A DNA stretch of 64,000 nucleotides, taken from the NCBI RefSeq assembly GCF_015221875.1, contig NZ_JACYGY010000001.1, positions 248,001 to 312,000 of the forward strand, in the 5' to 3' direction. Every line of letters begins with the position of its first letter. The stretch's first letter is position 1. This stretch comes from Dyadobacter subterraneus. GTDB lineage: Bacteria > Bacteroidota > Bacteroidia > Cytophagales > Spirosomataceae. This document shows positions 24,551 to 32,785 of the stretch, one piece after another. A program made the position numbers and the translations under genes. Under the pieces are notes generated by a model that ran no database searches, was not told the origin of the DNA, and saw only the letters and a program-made list of their open reading frames with translations.

Positions 24551-25855
24551 TTAAATTTTCACCTGTTCCATTTTTGGTGCAAAAAAGTGCATTACCGTCC
24601 ATGCGAGCAGATAAGCAAAACCGCAGATGATGAAAATGATATTATAACCGCCACCAATATTTCCTGCTGTTTTATAATTATCAAGAATAATACCTACCAT
24701 AAGCGGAAAAAGTATCCCACCTACTGATCCGGCCATTCCGCCAATTCCCACCACAGAACTTACAGCTTTTTTGGGAAACATATCGGATGCCGTTGTGAAA
24801 ATATTGGCACTCCAGGCCTGATGAGCAGCTGCGGCCAAACTGATCAAAAATACAGCCTGCCAGATATTGGTTGTATACTGAGCCAACATAATTGGAGTGA
24901 CAAGAATGGCAAAAATAAACATCGAAGTTTTTCGAGCACGAAATATTGGCCAGCCTTTTTTTATCAAGGCGCCGGAAAGATAACCACCGCCGATACTGCC
25001 GATGGTTGTTGCGGTGTAAACAATCACTAATTCCAAACTTGGTTTTGAGAGATTCAGTTTAAAAGCCTCAGCAAAATAAGATGGAAGCCAATAAAGGAAA
25101 AACCACCAGATTGGATCCGTCAGCATTTTCCCAAAAACAAAAGCCCAGGTTTGGCGCACTTTGAAAAGATCAAGCCACTTTACGGGGGCCTCTTTACTCG
25201 TATCCGGTTCGTTATCGCTGTGAATATACTCGAATTCGGCCTGGTTGATTCTTGCTTGTTTTGCCGGAACTTCATAATACCTGAACCAGAAAATTAACCA
25301 GACAAAACCCAGCGCGCCAGTGATCAAAAATGCTTCCTGCCAGCCATATGAACCCAATAACCAGGGAACCATAATGGGGGCAACAACCGCACCTATATTA
25401 GCTCCGGAATTAAATATTCCCGTAGCCAGAGCGCGTTCTTTTTTAGGAAACCATTCAGCAGTAGCCTTAATCGCAACAGGGAAATTTCCAGCTTCACCTA
25501 ATCCAAGCAACGCACGCATAAAGCCAAAACTCAATGTTCCGGAGGCGGCAGCATGTAAAATGGCGGCTATACTCCAAACTACGACTGAAATAATGTATCC
25601 AAGCTTGGTGCCGATTTTGTCAATAATAGCTCCAAAACCAATCAACGAAATGGCGTAAGCAGCCTGAAAAGCCATTACAATATGACTGAAATCTTTTTCC
25701 GTCCAGGCAAAATCTGCTTCTAATGCGGGTTTTAACAAACCTAAAACCTGTCTGTCCAGATAATTAATTGTGGTTGCAAAAAACAAAAGAGCTACAATAC
25801 GCCAGCGGTATTTCGTCATTTGGGTTTCCATTTTTGGAATTTCAGTTGTTAGCAT
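24551..25855 (-). CDS. exuT: MFS hexuronate transporter (ExuT-like)
   Basis: The protein has 434 aa with about 12 membrane segments. It belongs to the anion:cation symporter group of the major facilitator superfamily. The start of helix 1 (ATTINYLDRQVLGLLKP) and the segment FMRALLGLGEAGNFPVAIK, followed by AEWFPKKERALATGIFNSG, are hallmarks of ExuT/GudP transporters. It should import galacturonate/glucuronate or related uronates by proton symport across the inner membrane. It lies 35 bp downstream of uxaB in the same operon, which supports a uronate substrate. The exact sugar acid is inferred. Confidence 0.83.
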   Translation of the reverse strand: MLTTEIPKMETQMTKYRWRIVALLFFATTINYLDRQVLGLLKPALEADFAWTEKDFSHIVMAFQAAYAISLIGFGAIIDKIGTKLGYIISVVVWSIAAILHAAASGTLSFGFMRALLGLGEAGNFPVAIKATAEWFPKKERALATGIFNSGANIGAVVAPIMVPWLLGSYGWQEAFLITGALGFVWLIFWFRYYEVPAKQARINQAEFEYIHSDNEPDTSKEAPVKWLDLFKVRQTWAFVFGKMLTDPIWWFFLYWLPSYFAEAFKLNLSKPSLELVIVYTATTIGSIGGGYLSGALIKKGWPIFRARKTSMFIFAILVTPIMLAQYTTNIWQAVFLISLAAAAHQAWSANIFTTASDMFPKKAVSSVVGIGGMAGSVGGILFPLMVGIILDNYKTAGNIGGGYNIIFIICGFAYLLAWTVMHFFAPKMEQVKI

Positions 25856-25890
25856 AATCGCGACGGGATATAGTGACCGGAGTTTGAAAT

Positions 25891-27420
25891 TTATATTTTG
25901 GCATATTCGGCTTTTGTAAGGAAATCGGCGAGCGTTTGAGCAGTTCCAAGCGTGATCATCGATTCCAGATAATGGACGACATTATCCTCTGATACCCCCA
26001 ATTTTGTCAGGTCTGTTCCCCAAATAAAGGGATCTTTCAGTATAAGATGTACCATTTCGGCTAAGGATGAAAGCTGCCATTTTTGGTGAAAATAAGCGGC
26101 TCGCTGATCCTGAATCAAATAATTGCTTCCATTGGAAAAACCGTAATAATTGTCACCATCTTTTCTGGTGGATTTCATAAAATAGATATATACCGCAAAA
26201 CCAAAAGTCATGTATTCAGGTGCGACGCCGTATTCTTTGTGAAATTCAAGAAATGCGGGGATAACTCTGGAATTGATTTTGGCTGAATAATTATGTGTAA
26301 TGTTGATCCATTTGTGGCCGATGTAAGGATTTCTGAAACGATCCAGAATTAATTTGCTGAACTTTTGTGTCCGCTCGGTACTAACCGGATAAGGAATAGC
26401 AACAGCAATTTCGTTCTGGATTAAATTCTTAATAAAAGAAGAAAACAACTCATCTTCCATTGCTTCTGCAACTGTTGGAAAGCCGCTCAAATACGCTAAT
26501 CCGCATCCCAAGGTATGTGCGCCATTTAGTATCCGAAGTTTTAATTCACGGTATAATTCAATGTCGGGTTCAATGATTACACCAGCATCAACCTGACTGA
26601 ATGATAGAATTTCTTTTACTTTTTTATCCCCCTCAATCGCCCAGAGACCATAATATTCTGAAATGATCATGAGATCATCTTTATAGCCAAGCTGCTCTTC
26701 GATTTCTTTTTTAATTGAATCGTCGGGCCGGCCGGGAACGATGCGATCAACCAGAGAATTACAAAAGGAATTACATTGTTCGAGCCAATCGATAAACGAA
26801 CTTTCCAGACCATTTCTATGAGCCAGTTCCAGAACAATTGATTCCAGTTTTTTGCCATTATCAGAAATCAATTCAGTCGGGACGATCACCAAACCGGCAT
26901 CCGGATTTCCTCCAAAAGCTTTGAAACGTGTATATAAAAAAGCGAGCAATTTTCCCGGAAATGAAACGGGCGGCCATTGATAAATATCATCCTGAACTAG
27001 CTGAATACCAAGTTCGGTTGTATTCGAAAATGCAATTTTAATAGCAGGATTTCTTGCACAATCAAGCACAAGCGACCATTGGTTTTTGGCAGATATGACC
27101 CGACTGATAGAAGAAGAAATAATCGTTTCTTCAACCAGTTTTCCATTTTGTACGCCTTTCATAGCCAGCGTGTATAAATTATCCTGCCGCTCGAAAGCTT
27201 TTAAATCACCCTGATCCGTTGATTTTATGACAACAATTCGTCCGTTGAAAATCCCCTGACGGTTTGCTTTATCAACATAATAATCTGCCAATCCACGCAA
27301 AAATGCGCCGGTTCCGAATTGAATTATTTTTTCAGGCAATTGAAAAATGGAATCGTCCGGCACGATCACGTCCGGATTATTCCGAAGCCGCCGTAAATGT
27401 TCACGAAATAGGTAATTCAT
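25891..27420 (-). CDS. uxaB: Tagaturonate reductase (altronate oxidoreductase)
   Basis: The protein has 509 aa, near the usual length of 480-500. The mannitol-dehydrogenase/UxaB family is shown by the N-terminal Rossmann motif IIQFGTGAFLRGLADYYV (about residues 31-48), VVIKST, the middle AFSNTTELGIQ segment, and the C-terminal block RILNGAHTLGCGLAYLSG with the catalytic-type Asn/His. It reduces D-tagaturonate to D-altronate with NADH in the cytosol, the second step of galacturonate breakdown. UxaC and UxaA are not in the window. It sits between GH105-DUF4350 and exuT, with gaps of 34-35 bp, so it is co-transcribed. Confidence 0.87.
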   Translation of the reverse strand: MNYLFREHLRRLRNNPDVIVPDDSIFQLPEKIIQFGTGAFLRGLADYYVDKANRQGIFNGRIVVIKSTDQGDLKAFERQDNLYTLAMKGVQNGKLVEETIISSSISRVISAKNQWSLVLDCARNPAIKIAFSNTTELGIQLVQDDIYQWPPVSFPGKLLAFLYTRFKAFGGNPDAGLVIVPTELISDNGKKLESIVLELAHRNGLESSFIDWLEQCNSFCNSLVDRIVPGRPDDSIKKEIEEQLGYKDDLMIISEYYGLWAIEGDKKVKEILSFSQVDAGVIIEPDIELYRELKLRILNGAHTLGCGLAYLSGFPTVAEAMEDELFSSFIKNLIQNEIAVAIPYPVSTERTQKFSKLILDRFRNPYIGHKWINITHNYSAKINSRVIPAFLEFHKEYGVAPEYMTFGFAVYIYFMKSTRKDGDNYYGFSNGSNYLIQDQRAAYFHQKWQLSSLAEMVHLILKDPFIWGTDLTKLGVSEDNVVHYLESMITLGTAQTLADFLTKAEYAKI

Positions 27421-27454
27421 AATTTGTAAATCTTGATCATGATAGCCGGCACTT

Positions 27455-29368
27455 TTATTTTTTTGCTGCTTGTTTCAACAACCAGATTGAAAGTTCTTTG
27501 GCTGCATCGAAGTTCTGGAAGCTGTTATCGATTCTTCTTCCGTCCAGGTATTCGTTATAAATCCAGGGATCACCAATCGCAAAAACGGTTCCTTTTCCAT
27601 ATTTGGAAACCGCCATAATAATATCTCCATGATCTGTCAGTGCAGATTTTGCATTATTTGTTAAGGCAAGGGGAGATAATTCTTTGATATATAATTTGCT
27701 GGCCGTTGTGAAAATATTCCTGTCTGTGGTCACATCAATCCGCCCTTGTTCGAATTGCGTTCCCTGCACCATATTCCTGTTTTTATTCGTAAACTGAATA
27801 CCAAAAACTTTGGCCAGTTCATTGAAATGAGGGATTTCACAGTTTGAAGTATCATTAGCCATCAGCATCAAAACACCACCGGCTTTCACCCATTTTTCAA
27901 TTTCAGCAATGTCTTTTGGTTGAACAAAATTCGGTGTAGCGGTTTCTTTTTTTGTATCAGGATCAACAATGATGTAGACATCAATTCCTTTAAGATTCTC
28001 AGCCGTTGGAGCGGCAGGAATGGACACCGTTTGTGCGCCTAAATCATGATAAATATTTCCCCAAAGCCAAAATCCTGAATGCTGACGATCTTCCCAGGTA
28101 TAGTGGAATGGCTCTTGCTGACCTGCTGCATTTTTTCTGAATTCATGGTTGAAATAATAATCCAAGGCAACTTTTTTACCATTTCCAATATTATTTTCCG
28201 CAGCGATTTCCATTTCAACACTGGCCATAATAAACGGCCCGACTCCCTTTAAATCATTTTTCCGAATCAGTTCGCTTAAATAATATTCGTAGGTGCCGTC
28301 ACGGTAAGGCGTACCGCCAAGTCCGCCTACGCTAACGGTTTTGTCAATACTGATCAATCCATCGGATTCCTTGACAATAAACGATTTTAGAATTCCTTCG
28401 TATCCACGTTTGGCGGTTAATGCGTAAGTGGCAGGAATATATCCCAGACGAGATCCTTTTGCCAAAGCATAAACAAACATGCAGGATGCGGACGCTTCAA
28501 AATAATTGCCTTTGCGATTTCCCTGATCGACAATCTGATACCATAAGCCGGAATTTTTATCCTGATATTTTGCCAAAACCGGAGCCAGTCTTTGAAGATA
28601 TTTTATCAGTTCAGCGCGTTTGGGATGATCTTTCGGGAGATAATCCAGCACTTCCACCAAAGCCATCGCATACCAGCCAATGGCCCGTCCCCAGAAATGT
28701 GGTGAAACGCCTGTCGTTTTATCAGCCCATTTTTGTTCTTTACTTTCATCATAACCATGATAAATCAAACCTGTTTTTGGGTCAACGGCATATTTTTCTA
28801 TCAGCTCGAATTGTCTGGCGATGTCGTCAAAATGTTCAGGATGATTAAACAAAAGACTGTATTCTGCGGCGAATGGTTCGGCCATAAAAAGTCCGTCAAG
28901 CCACATCTGGTTTGGATAACGTTTTTTATGCCAATAACCCCCTTCCTTGGTTTTTGGCTGTTCTTCCAGTTGTTTCCAAAGCAGATCAGCCGCTTTTTTG
29001 TATTTTTCTTTGTCTGGCTGCGTCTGTTGATAGGCAGTTAGTAAAGCTCTTCCGGGAGGTAAATTATCCAGATTCAAATCTTCCGGTTTGTATGTTCTGA
29101 TACTTCCGTCTTCCTTCACATACTGATCCAGATCTTTTCGGATATATTCAAAATATTTTCCTTCTCCGCTTCGATACCAAACTTTTTCTATTGCTTTCAA
29201 CATCAATCCCTGTTCATAATCCCAGCGTGTAAGCGTGCTTTTTCCTACCAGAATGGAATCTTTGTTACGGGCAATAAATGAATCTGCCATACGTCTTGAC
29301 CACGGAGCCTGAGCTTTTGCAGCGATAGACAGAAAACAGAAAAGAAGAAAAGCGATCGTTGGTTTCAT
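27455..29368 (-). CDS. GH105 hydrolase fused to a DUF4350-like domain
   Basis: I start at ATG 29368 (MKPTIAFLLFCFLSIAAKAQ, a clean signal peptide), giving 637 aa. Residues 20-410 are a GH88/105 barrel with QMWLDGLFMAEPFAAEY (active-site Asp), HFWGRAIGWYAMALVE and GNYFEASASCMFVYALAKG. After a beta-rich bridge with HYTWEDRQHSGFWLWGN, the last 190 residues are a DUF4350/glutamine-amidotransferase-like Rossmann domain (IDVYIIVDPD, GGVLMLMANDTSNCE, GKGTVFAIGDPWIYNEYLD). It removes unsaturated uronates from pectin fragments in the periplasm; the role of the second domain is unknown. Third gene of the uronate operon. Confidence 0.85.
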   Translation of the reverse strand: MKPTIAFLLFCFLSIAAKAQAPWSRRMADSFIARNKDSILVGKSTLTRWDYEQGLMLKAIEKVWYRSGEGKYFEYIRKDLDQYVKEDGSIRTYKPEDLNLDNLPPGRALLTAYQQTQPDKEKYKKAADLLWKQLEEQPKTKEGGYWHKKRYPNQMWLDGLFMAEPFAAEYSLLFNHPEHFDDIARQFELIEKYAVDPKTGLIYHGYDESKEQKWADKTTGVSPHFWGRAIGWYAMALVEVLDYLPKDHPKRAELIKYLQRLAPVLAKYQDKNSGLWYQIVDQGNRKGNYFEASASCMFVYALAKGSRLGYIPATYALTAKRGYEGILKSFIVKESDGLISIDKTVSVGGLGGTPYRDGTYEYYLSELIRKNDLKGVGPFIMASVEMEIAAENNIGNGKKVALDYYFNHEFRKNAAGQQEPFHYTWEDRQHSGFWLWGNIYHDLGAQTVSIPAAPTAENLKGIDVYIIVDPDTKKETATPNFVQPKDIAEIEKWVKAGGVLMLMANDTSNCEIPHFNELAKVFGIQFTNKNRNMVQGTQFEQGRIDVTTDRNIFTTASKLYIKELSPLALTNNAKSALTDHGDIIMAVSKYGKGTVFAIGDPWIYNEYLDGRRIDNSFQNFDAAKELSIWLLKQAAKK

Positions 29369-29416
29369 GCGGAAAGGAATAGTATTGATCTTCAATCAGA
29401 TATAAGAAGAGGGTTT

Positions 29417-29851
29417 TTATTTTACAAAATCTTCACGCATCGGCGTAAACATATCGATCAAAACGCCGGGTTCCAGACAAACTGCGCCGTGCATGATGTT
29501 GGAAGGAATATAATAGCCATCTCCTTGTTTTAAAACCTGTTTTTTGTCTCCAATCGTAACCTCAAAAACGCCGCTGACAACGTAGCTCATTTGGGTATGT
29601 ACATGTTTGTGTGGTGTCCCGATTCCGCCTTTTTGGAAATCAATTTTTACCATCATCATCGTTTCATCGTAGGACATGATCTTACGTTTTAATCCACCAC
29701 CCAGGTCTTGCCATGGAATGTCTGCATCCACAATGAATTGTTTCCCATTAGCCGCTTTTGCCTGGGTATTTTGAGCGAATGTGTGTGTGGCTGAAACAAA
29801 AAGAATGGAGCAGAAAAATGATATTTTGAGAATCTGGCTAATGTATTTCAT
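29417..29851 (-). CDS. Exported KdgF-like cupin
   Basis: The protein has 144 aa: a signal peptide ending at THTFAQN, then a single cupin domain. The metal site is H-x-H-x-H-x-Q (PHKHVHTQMSYVVSG) plus the later His in NIMHGAVCLEPG. It is clearly paralogous to the next protein (29890-30234): both share GKQFI, the DLGG/KRKIMSYDE segment and FTPxREDF at the end. KdgF proteins open the ring of unsaturated uronates released by lyases and GH88/105. This copy would act outside the cytoplasm, next to exported GH105 enzymes. Distinct cupin functions remain possible. Confidence 0.75.
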   Translation of the reverse strand: MKYISQILKISFFCSILFVSATHTFAQNTQAKAANGKQFIVDADIPWQDLGGGLKRKIMSYDETMMMVKIDFQKGGIGTPHKHVHTQMSYVVSGVFEVTIGDKKQVLKQGDGYYIPSNIMHGAVCLEPGVLIDMFTPMREDFVK

Positions 29852-29889
29852 CGAGGAATGTCAAGTTTTTGAGTAGTATTTTGTTTAAT

Positions 29890-30234
29890 TTATTTCGATA
29901 TGAAATCTTCACGGAACGGTGTGAAAATGTCTATTAATGTTCCTTTTTCAATGCATAAAGCGCCGTGGACAAGATTGGGAGGGATGAAAAATGCATCTCC
30001 CTGTTTTAGTATTTTCTTATTTTCTTCAATTGTGATTTCAAATATGCCGCTGTCTACATAGCTGATTTGTCTGTGAACGTGATTATGTAACGAACCTATT
30101 CCGCCGGTTTCAAATGCAACTTTTACCATCATTACATTTTCATCGTAGGACATTATTTTTCGTTTAACGCCGCCGCCTAAATCTTCCCATGCTATATCAG
30201 AATCGGCAATAAATTGTTTTCCTTTTTGGTCCAT
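29890..30234 (-). CDS. kdgF: Cytosolic KdgF-like cupin (4,5-unsaturated uronate linearisation)
   Basis: The protein has 114 aa, the usual KdgF length, without a signal peptide. The cupin metal ligands are in LHNHVHRQISYVDSG and NLVHGALCIEKG. KdgF converts 4,5-unsaturated galacturonate to 5-keto-4-deoxyuronate, the substrate of KduI, encoded just upstream. It is the first gene of the minus-strand operon. The predicted transcript starts near 30497, so the leader is about 260 nt and contains three repeated hairpins. KdgF is assigned from fold, length and pathway context; other small cupins look similar. Confidence 0.77.
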   Translation of the reverse strand: MDQKGKQFIADSDIAWEDLGGGVKRKIMSYDENVMMVKVAFETGGIGSLHNHVHRQISYVDSGIFEITIEENKKILKQGDAFFIPPNLVHGALCIEKGTLIDIFTPFREDFISK

Positions 30235-30249
30235 CGTTGCTGTTTGAAT

Positions 30250-30436
30250 ATTTCGTTGCTTCGCACCTTTCTGATTTGAGAAGTTTATTGCTAGTTTCTA
30301 CAATTATTTCGGTGCTCCGCACCTTTTTGAATTATCCGATATGTATGTTCTTTCTACAATTATTTCGTTGCTCCGCACCTTTTTGAATTATTCTATTTCT
30401 TTGTTCTTCTACAATTATTTCGGTGCTCCGCACCAG
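30250..30436 (-). repeat. Three to four 55-56-bp repeats with a GGTGC-TCC-GCACC hairpin
   Basis: The block TTCTACAATTATTTCG then GTGCTCCGCACC recurs starting at 30296, 30352 and 30407, with an earlier partial copy near 30250. Each copy carries a five-pair hairpin. The set lies between the predicted operon start (about 30497) and the kdgF start codon, so it would be transcribed as leader RNA. The rest of the 515-bp gap holds the promoter, the operator and the kduI terminator. Confidence 0.8.
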
Positions 30437-30502
30437 TTTTGATAATTGACTTTTTTTGATAAATCATATATAAAACAGAAAACAGATATCAATCGAACAA
30501 GA

Positions 30503-30580
30503 CGAGTTTAGAGCTATTAATTATAATTATCAAATAAAAAATTGTCTTTTGTTGTGCAATCGTTATCGGGAACGTTGCCA
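30503..30580 (-). promoter_or_regulatory. LacI-type operator (site B) and promoter of the kdgF-uxaB-exuT operon
   Basis: The operator at 30555-30580 (core CGTTATCGGGAACG) is followed, on the minus strand, after 20 nt by TTTG (30534-30531), then 20 nt, then TAAACTCG (30510-30503). Operator, spacing and both promoter elements match site C at 32584-32661 exactly. The operator is centred about 70 bp upstream of the expected start, which is usual for activation rather than for steric repression (inference). Confidence 0.8.
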
Positions 30581-30693
30581 GTCGGCAAATTTTATTGCTG
30601 GGGTTTAAAATTTGACCTTAAACAGTCAGGAAGTTTGATTCTTTGCGGGTCTGGTTATCAAATCCAGTGAAATTCATTTAGCATTAAACCAAT

Positions 30694-30732
30694 AAAAAAG
30701 AGTTTGGTTAAGCCAGCAGACTTTCCAAACTC
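30694..30732 (-). terminator. Rho-independent terminator of kduI
   Basis: On the minus strand GAGTTTGG (30732-30725) and CCAAACTC (30707-30700) pair, followed by TTTTTT, 18 bp past the kduI stop. It separates the kduD-kduI unit from the downstream operon. Confidence 0.82.
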
Positions 30733-30749
30733 CCTCCATTTTTGTATTA

Positions 30750-31580
30750 TTATTTCAAATCGCTGATCGCGACTGCGTCCATATCGGTATAATCTTTATT
30801 TTCTCCGGCCATGCCCCAGATGAAAGAATAATTTGAAGTTCCACATCCCGAATGTATCGACCAAGGTGGAGAAATGATTGCCTGGCGGTCAGAAATCCAT
30901 AAATGACGGGTTTCCGAAGGTTCTCCCATTAAGTGTAAAACGCGCTGGTTTGCAGGAACGTCAAAATATAAATAGGCTTCCATTCGTCTGTCATGTACAT
31001 GCGACGGCATAGTATTCCAAACGCTTCCTGTTTTTAAAACAGTAAGACCCATTACAAGCTGACAACTTTGAATTCCGTCCAGGTGAATATATTTATAAAT
31101 CGTTCTGTGATTGGAAGTTTCAGGACTTCCAATTGTTACAGGCGTTGCATCTTCTTTGGTAAATAAACGGGTTGGATAAGTATGATGTGCAGGGGAAGAT
31201 AATAAATAAAATGCTGCCGGATTGGCACTGTCGTCACTAGAAAAAACCACTTTCTCAGTACCTTTTCCAACATAAATACAACCCATTTTACTGATCGCAA
31301 TTTCTTCTCCATCCGCCGTAACTTTTCCGTCTCCACCAATATTGATGATACCAATTTCCCGTCTCTCTAAAAAGTAATTACTTTTCAGCGAATCAAAAGT
31401 TTCCAAAGTCAGAGGAGAAGTTGCCGGAATTGCACTGCCGATCATTACACGATCATAGTGCGAATAAACCCAGCTGATTTTATCATTTTCAAAAATATTT
31501 TCAATTAAAAAATTCTCACGCAAAGTTTCAGTATTCATCTGGGAAACTTCTTTACGGCTACTCTCAAATCTGATTTCCAT
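30750..31580 (-). CDS. kduI: 5-dehydro-4-deoxy-D-glucuronate isomerase
   Basis: The protein has 276 aa, the family length. The double-cupin fold carries the zinc ligands H-x-H-x(4)-E in PSHVHDRRMEAYLYF (about residue 195) and the last His in PPWSIHSGCGTSNYSFIWG (about 245). KduI converts 5-keto-4-deoxyuronate (from KdgF) to 2,5-diketo-3-deoxygluconate, the substrate of KduD. It lies 156 bp downstream of kduD on the same strand. That gap holds only short direct repeats (GCCAACATTC/TATCATTCA), so the two genes are probably co-transcribed from the site C promoter. Confidence 0.95.
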   Translation of the reverse strand: MEIRFESSRKEVSQMNTETLRENFLIENIFENDKISWVYSHYDRVMIGSAIPATSPLTLETFDSLKSNYFLERREIGIINIGGDGKVTADGEEIAISKMGCIYVGKGTEKVVFSSDDSANPAAFYLLSSPAHHTYPTRLFTKEDATPVTIGSPETSNHRTIYKYIHLDGIQSCQLVMGLTVLKTGSVWNTMPSHVHDRRMEAYLYFDVPANQRVLHLMGEPSETRHLWISDRQAIISPPWSIHSGCGTSNYSFIWGMAGENKDYTDMDAVAISDLK

Positions 31581-31736
31581 AATTTTAGCTTTTGGCTGTT
31601 AGCGATTAACGGTTAGCTTTTCACAAAACAGCACTTTATATAATTCCAATATCTTTTACTTCAACCAAGCCAACATTCTATCATTCAAAATTGACCGAGC
31701 CAACATTCACTCATTCTATCATTCACTCAATCAAAA

Positions 31737-32507
31737 TTACCTCCCCATCCATCCACCATCCACCGTCAAAGTGGTTCCATTAACATAATTGGAAGCATCC
31801 GAAGCAAGGAATAAAACCGGGCCTTTAAAATCTTCCGGCAAACCCCATCTTCCGGCAGGAATTCTGTCGAGAATGGATTTACTTCTGACCGGGTCATTTC
31901 TAAGCGCTTCGGTATTATCAGTATTGATGTAACCCGGAGCAATGGCATTTACATTAACACCTTTTCCAGCCCATTCATTGGCCAGCGCCTTTACCAAACC
32001 ACCTATGGCACTTTTAGACGCCGTGTATCCGGGAACATTAATACCACCCTGAAAAGTCAATAATGAAGCGGTGAAAATAATTTTACCATAACCTCTGGTG
32101 ACCATTTCCTTACCAAATTCACGCGAAAGGATAAACGGAGCGTCCAGATTAATGTTTAAAACCTGGTCCCAGTATTCATCTGAATGTTCGGCAGCCGGTT
32201 GGCGTAAAATGATGCCGGCATTATTCACCAGAATATCAATCGTTTGATGTTCTTCTTTTACTTTTTTGATAAAAGAATACAGACTTTCACGATCCCCCAA
32301 ATCAACCTGATACGGGTAAAATTTCCGTCCTATTTCTGTAATGGATTTTTGAATTTCACTTTCAGTAGCGGGAAGGGAGGACGAAACGCCTATAATATCT
32401 GCGCCTGCCTCTGCCAGAGCTTCGGCCATTGCTTTACCTATTCCCCGGTTGCAACCTGTTACCAGCGCAGTTTTTCCGGTCAGGTCGAATAAATTTGTAC
32501 TATTCAT
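31737..32507 (-). CDS. kduD: 2-dehydro-3-deoxy-D-gluconate 5-dehydrogenase
   Basis: The protein has 256 aa, a classical SDR. TGCNRGIG lies at residues 17-24, LVNNAGII at about 91, Ser in TASLLTFQGG, and the catalytic YTASK at about 158. Strong similarity to KduD is seen in the start LFDLTGKTALVTG and the end YVNGTTLTVDGGWMGR. It reduces 2,5-diketo-3-deoxygluconate to KDG with NADH. First gene after the site C promoter and divergent from the LacI regulator, which fits local control. Confidence 0.93.
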   Translation of the reverse strand: MNSTNLFDLTGKTALVTGCNRGIGKAMAEALAEAGADIIGVSSSLPATESEIQKSITEIGRKFYPYQVDLGDRESLYSFIKKVKEEHQTIDILVNNAGIILRQPAAEHSDEYWDQVLNINLDAPFILSREFGKEMVTRGYGKIIFTASLLTFQGGINVPGYTASKSAIGGLVKALANEWAGKGVNVNAIAPGYINTDNTEALRNDPVRSKSILDRIPAGRWGLPEDFKGPVLFLASDASNYVNGTTLTVDGGWMGR

Positions 32508-32583
32508 CTAAATGGTTCTTGTAGCTTTTCCGGTATTTCAATCAATAAAAAAGAATGTGCCGGAAAACAAATATGAATTTTAA

Positions 32584-32661
32584 CGAGTTTAGATTTAATA
32601 ATCAGAAACATCAAACAATGCCCGGCCTTTTTTTGTGCAATCGTTATCGGGAACGTTACCA
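32584..32661 (-). promoter_or_regulatory. LacI-type operator (site C) and kduD-kduI promoter
   Basis: The operator at 32636-32661 differs from sites A and B at one base (32658). On the minus strand it is followed after 20 nt by TTTG (32615-32612), 20 nt, and TAAACTCG (32591-32584), identical in sequence and spacing to site B. The expected start near 32577 gives a leader of about 70 nt to kduD. The site also lies in the upstream region of the divergent LacI gene, so autoregulation is possible. Confidence 0.82.
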
Positions 32662-32785
32662 TTCATTCAAGTTTGAAGTTTGCCAGCGGATCGTTGCAGA
32701 TTTGTAGTCGAATTTTGTATCTTCACTCATTGGAAGGATTTGTAGAGTTAATTCAGGAATAAATTGCAATAAACAAATATATTCT

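Noticed and set aside
31590..31736. Possible separate kduI promoter in the 156-bp kduD-kduI gap
   Set aside because: No TTTG/TAnnTTTG pair at normal spacing was found; only CATTCTATCATTCA-like direct repeats are present.
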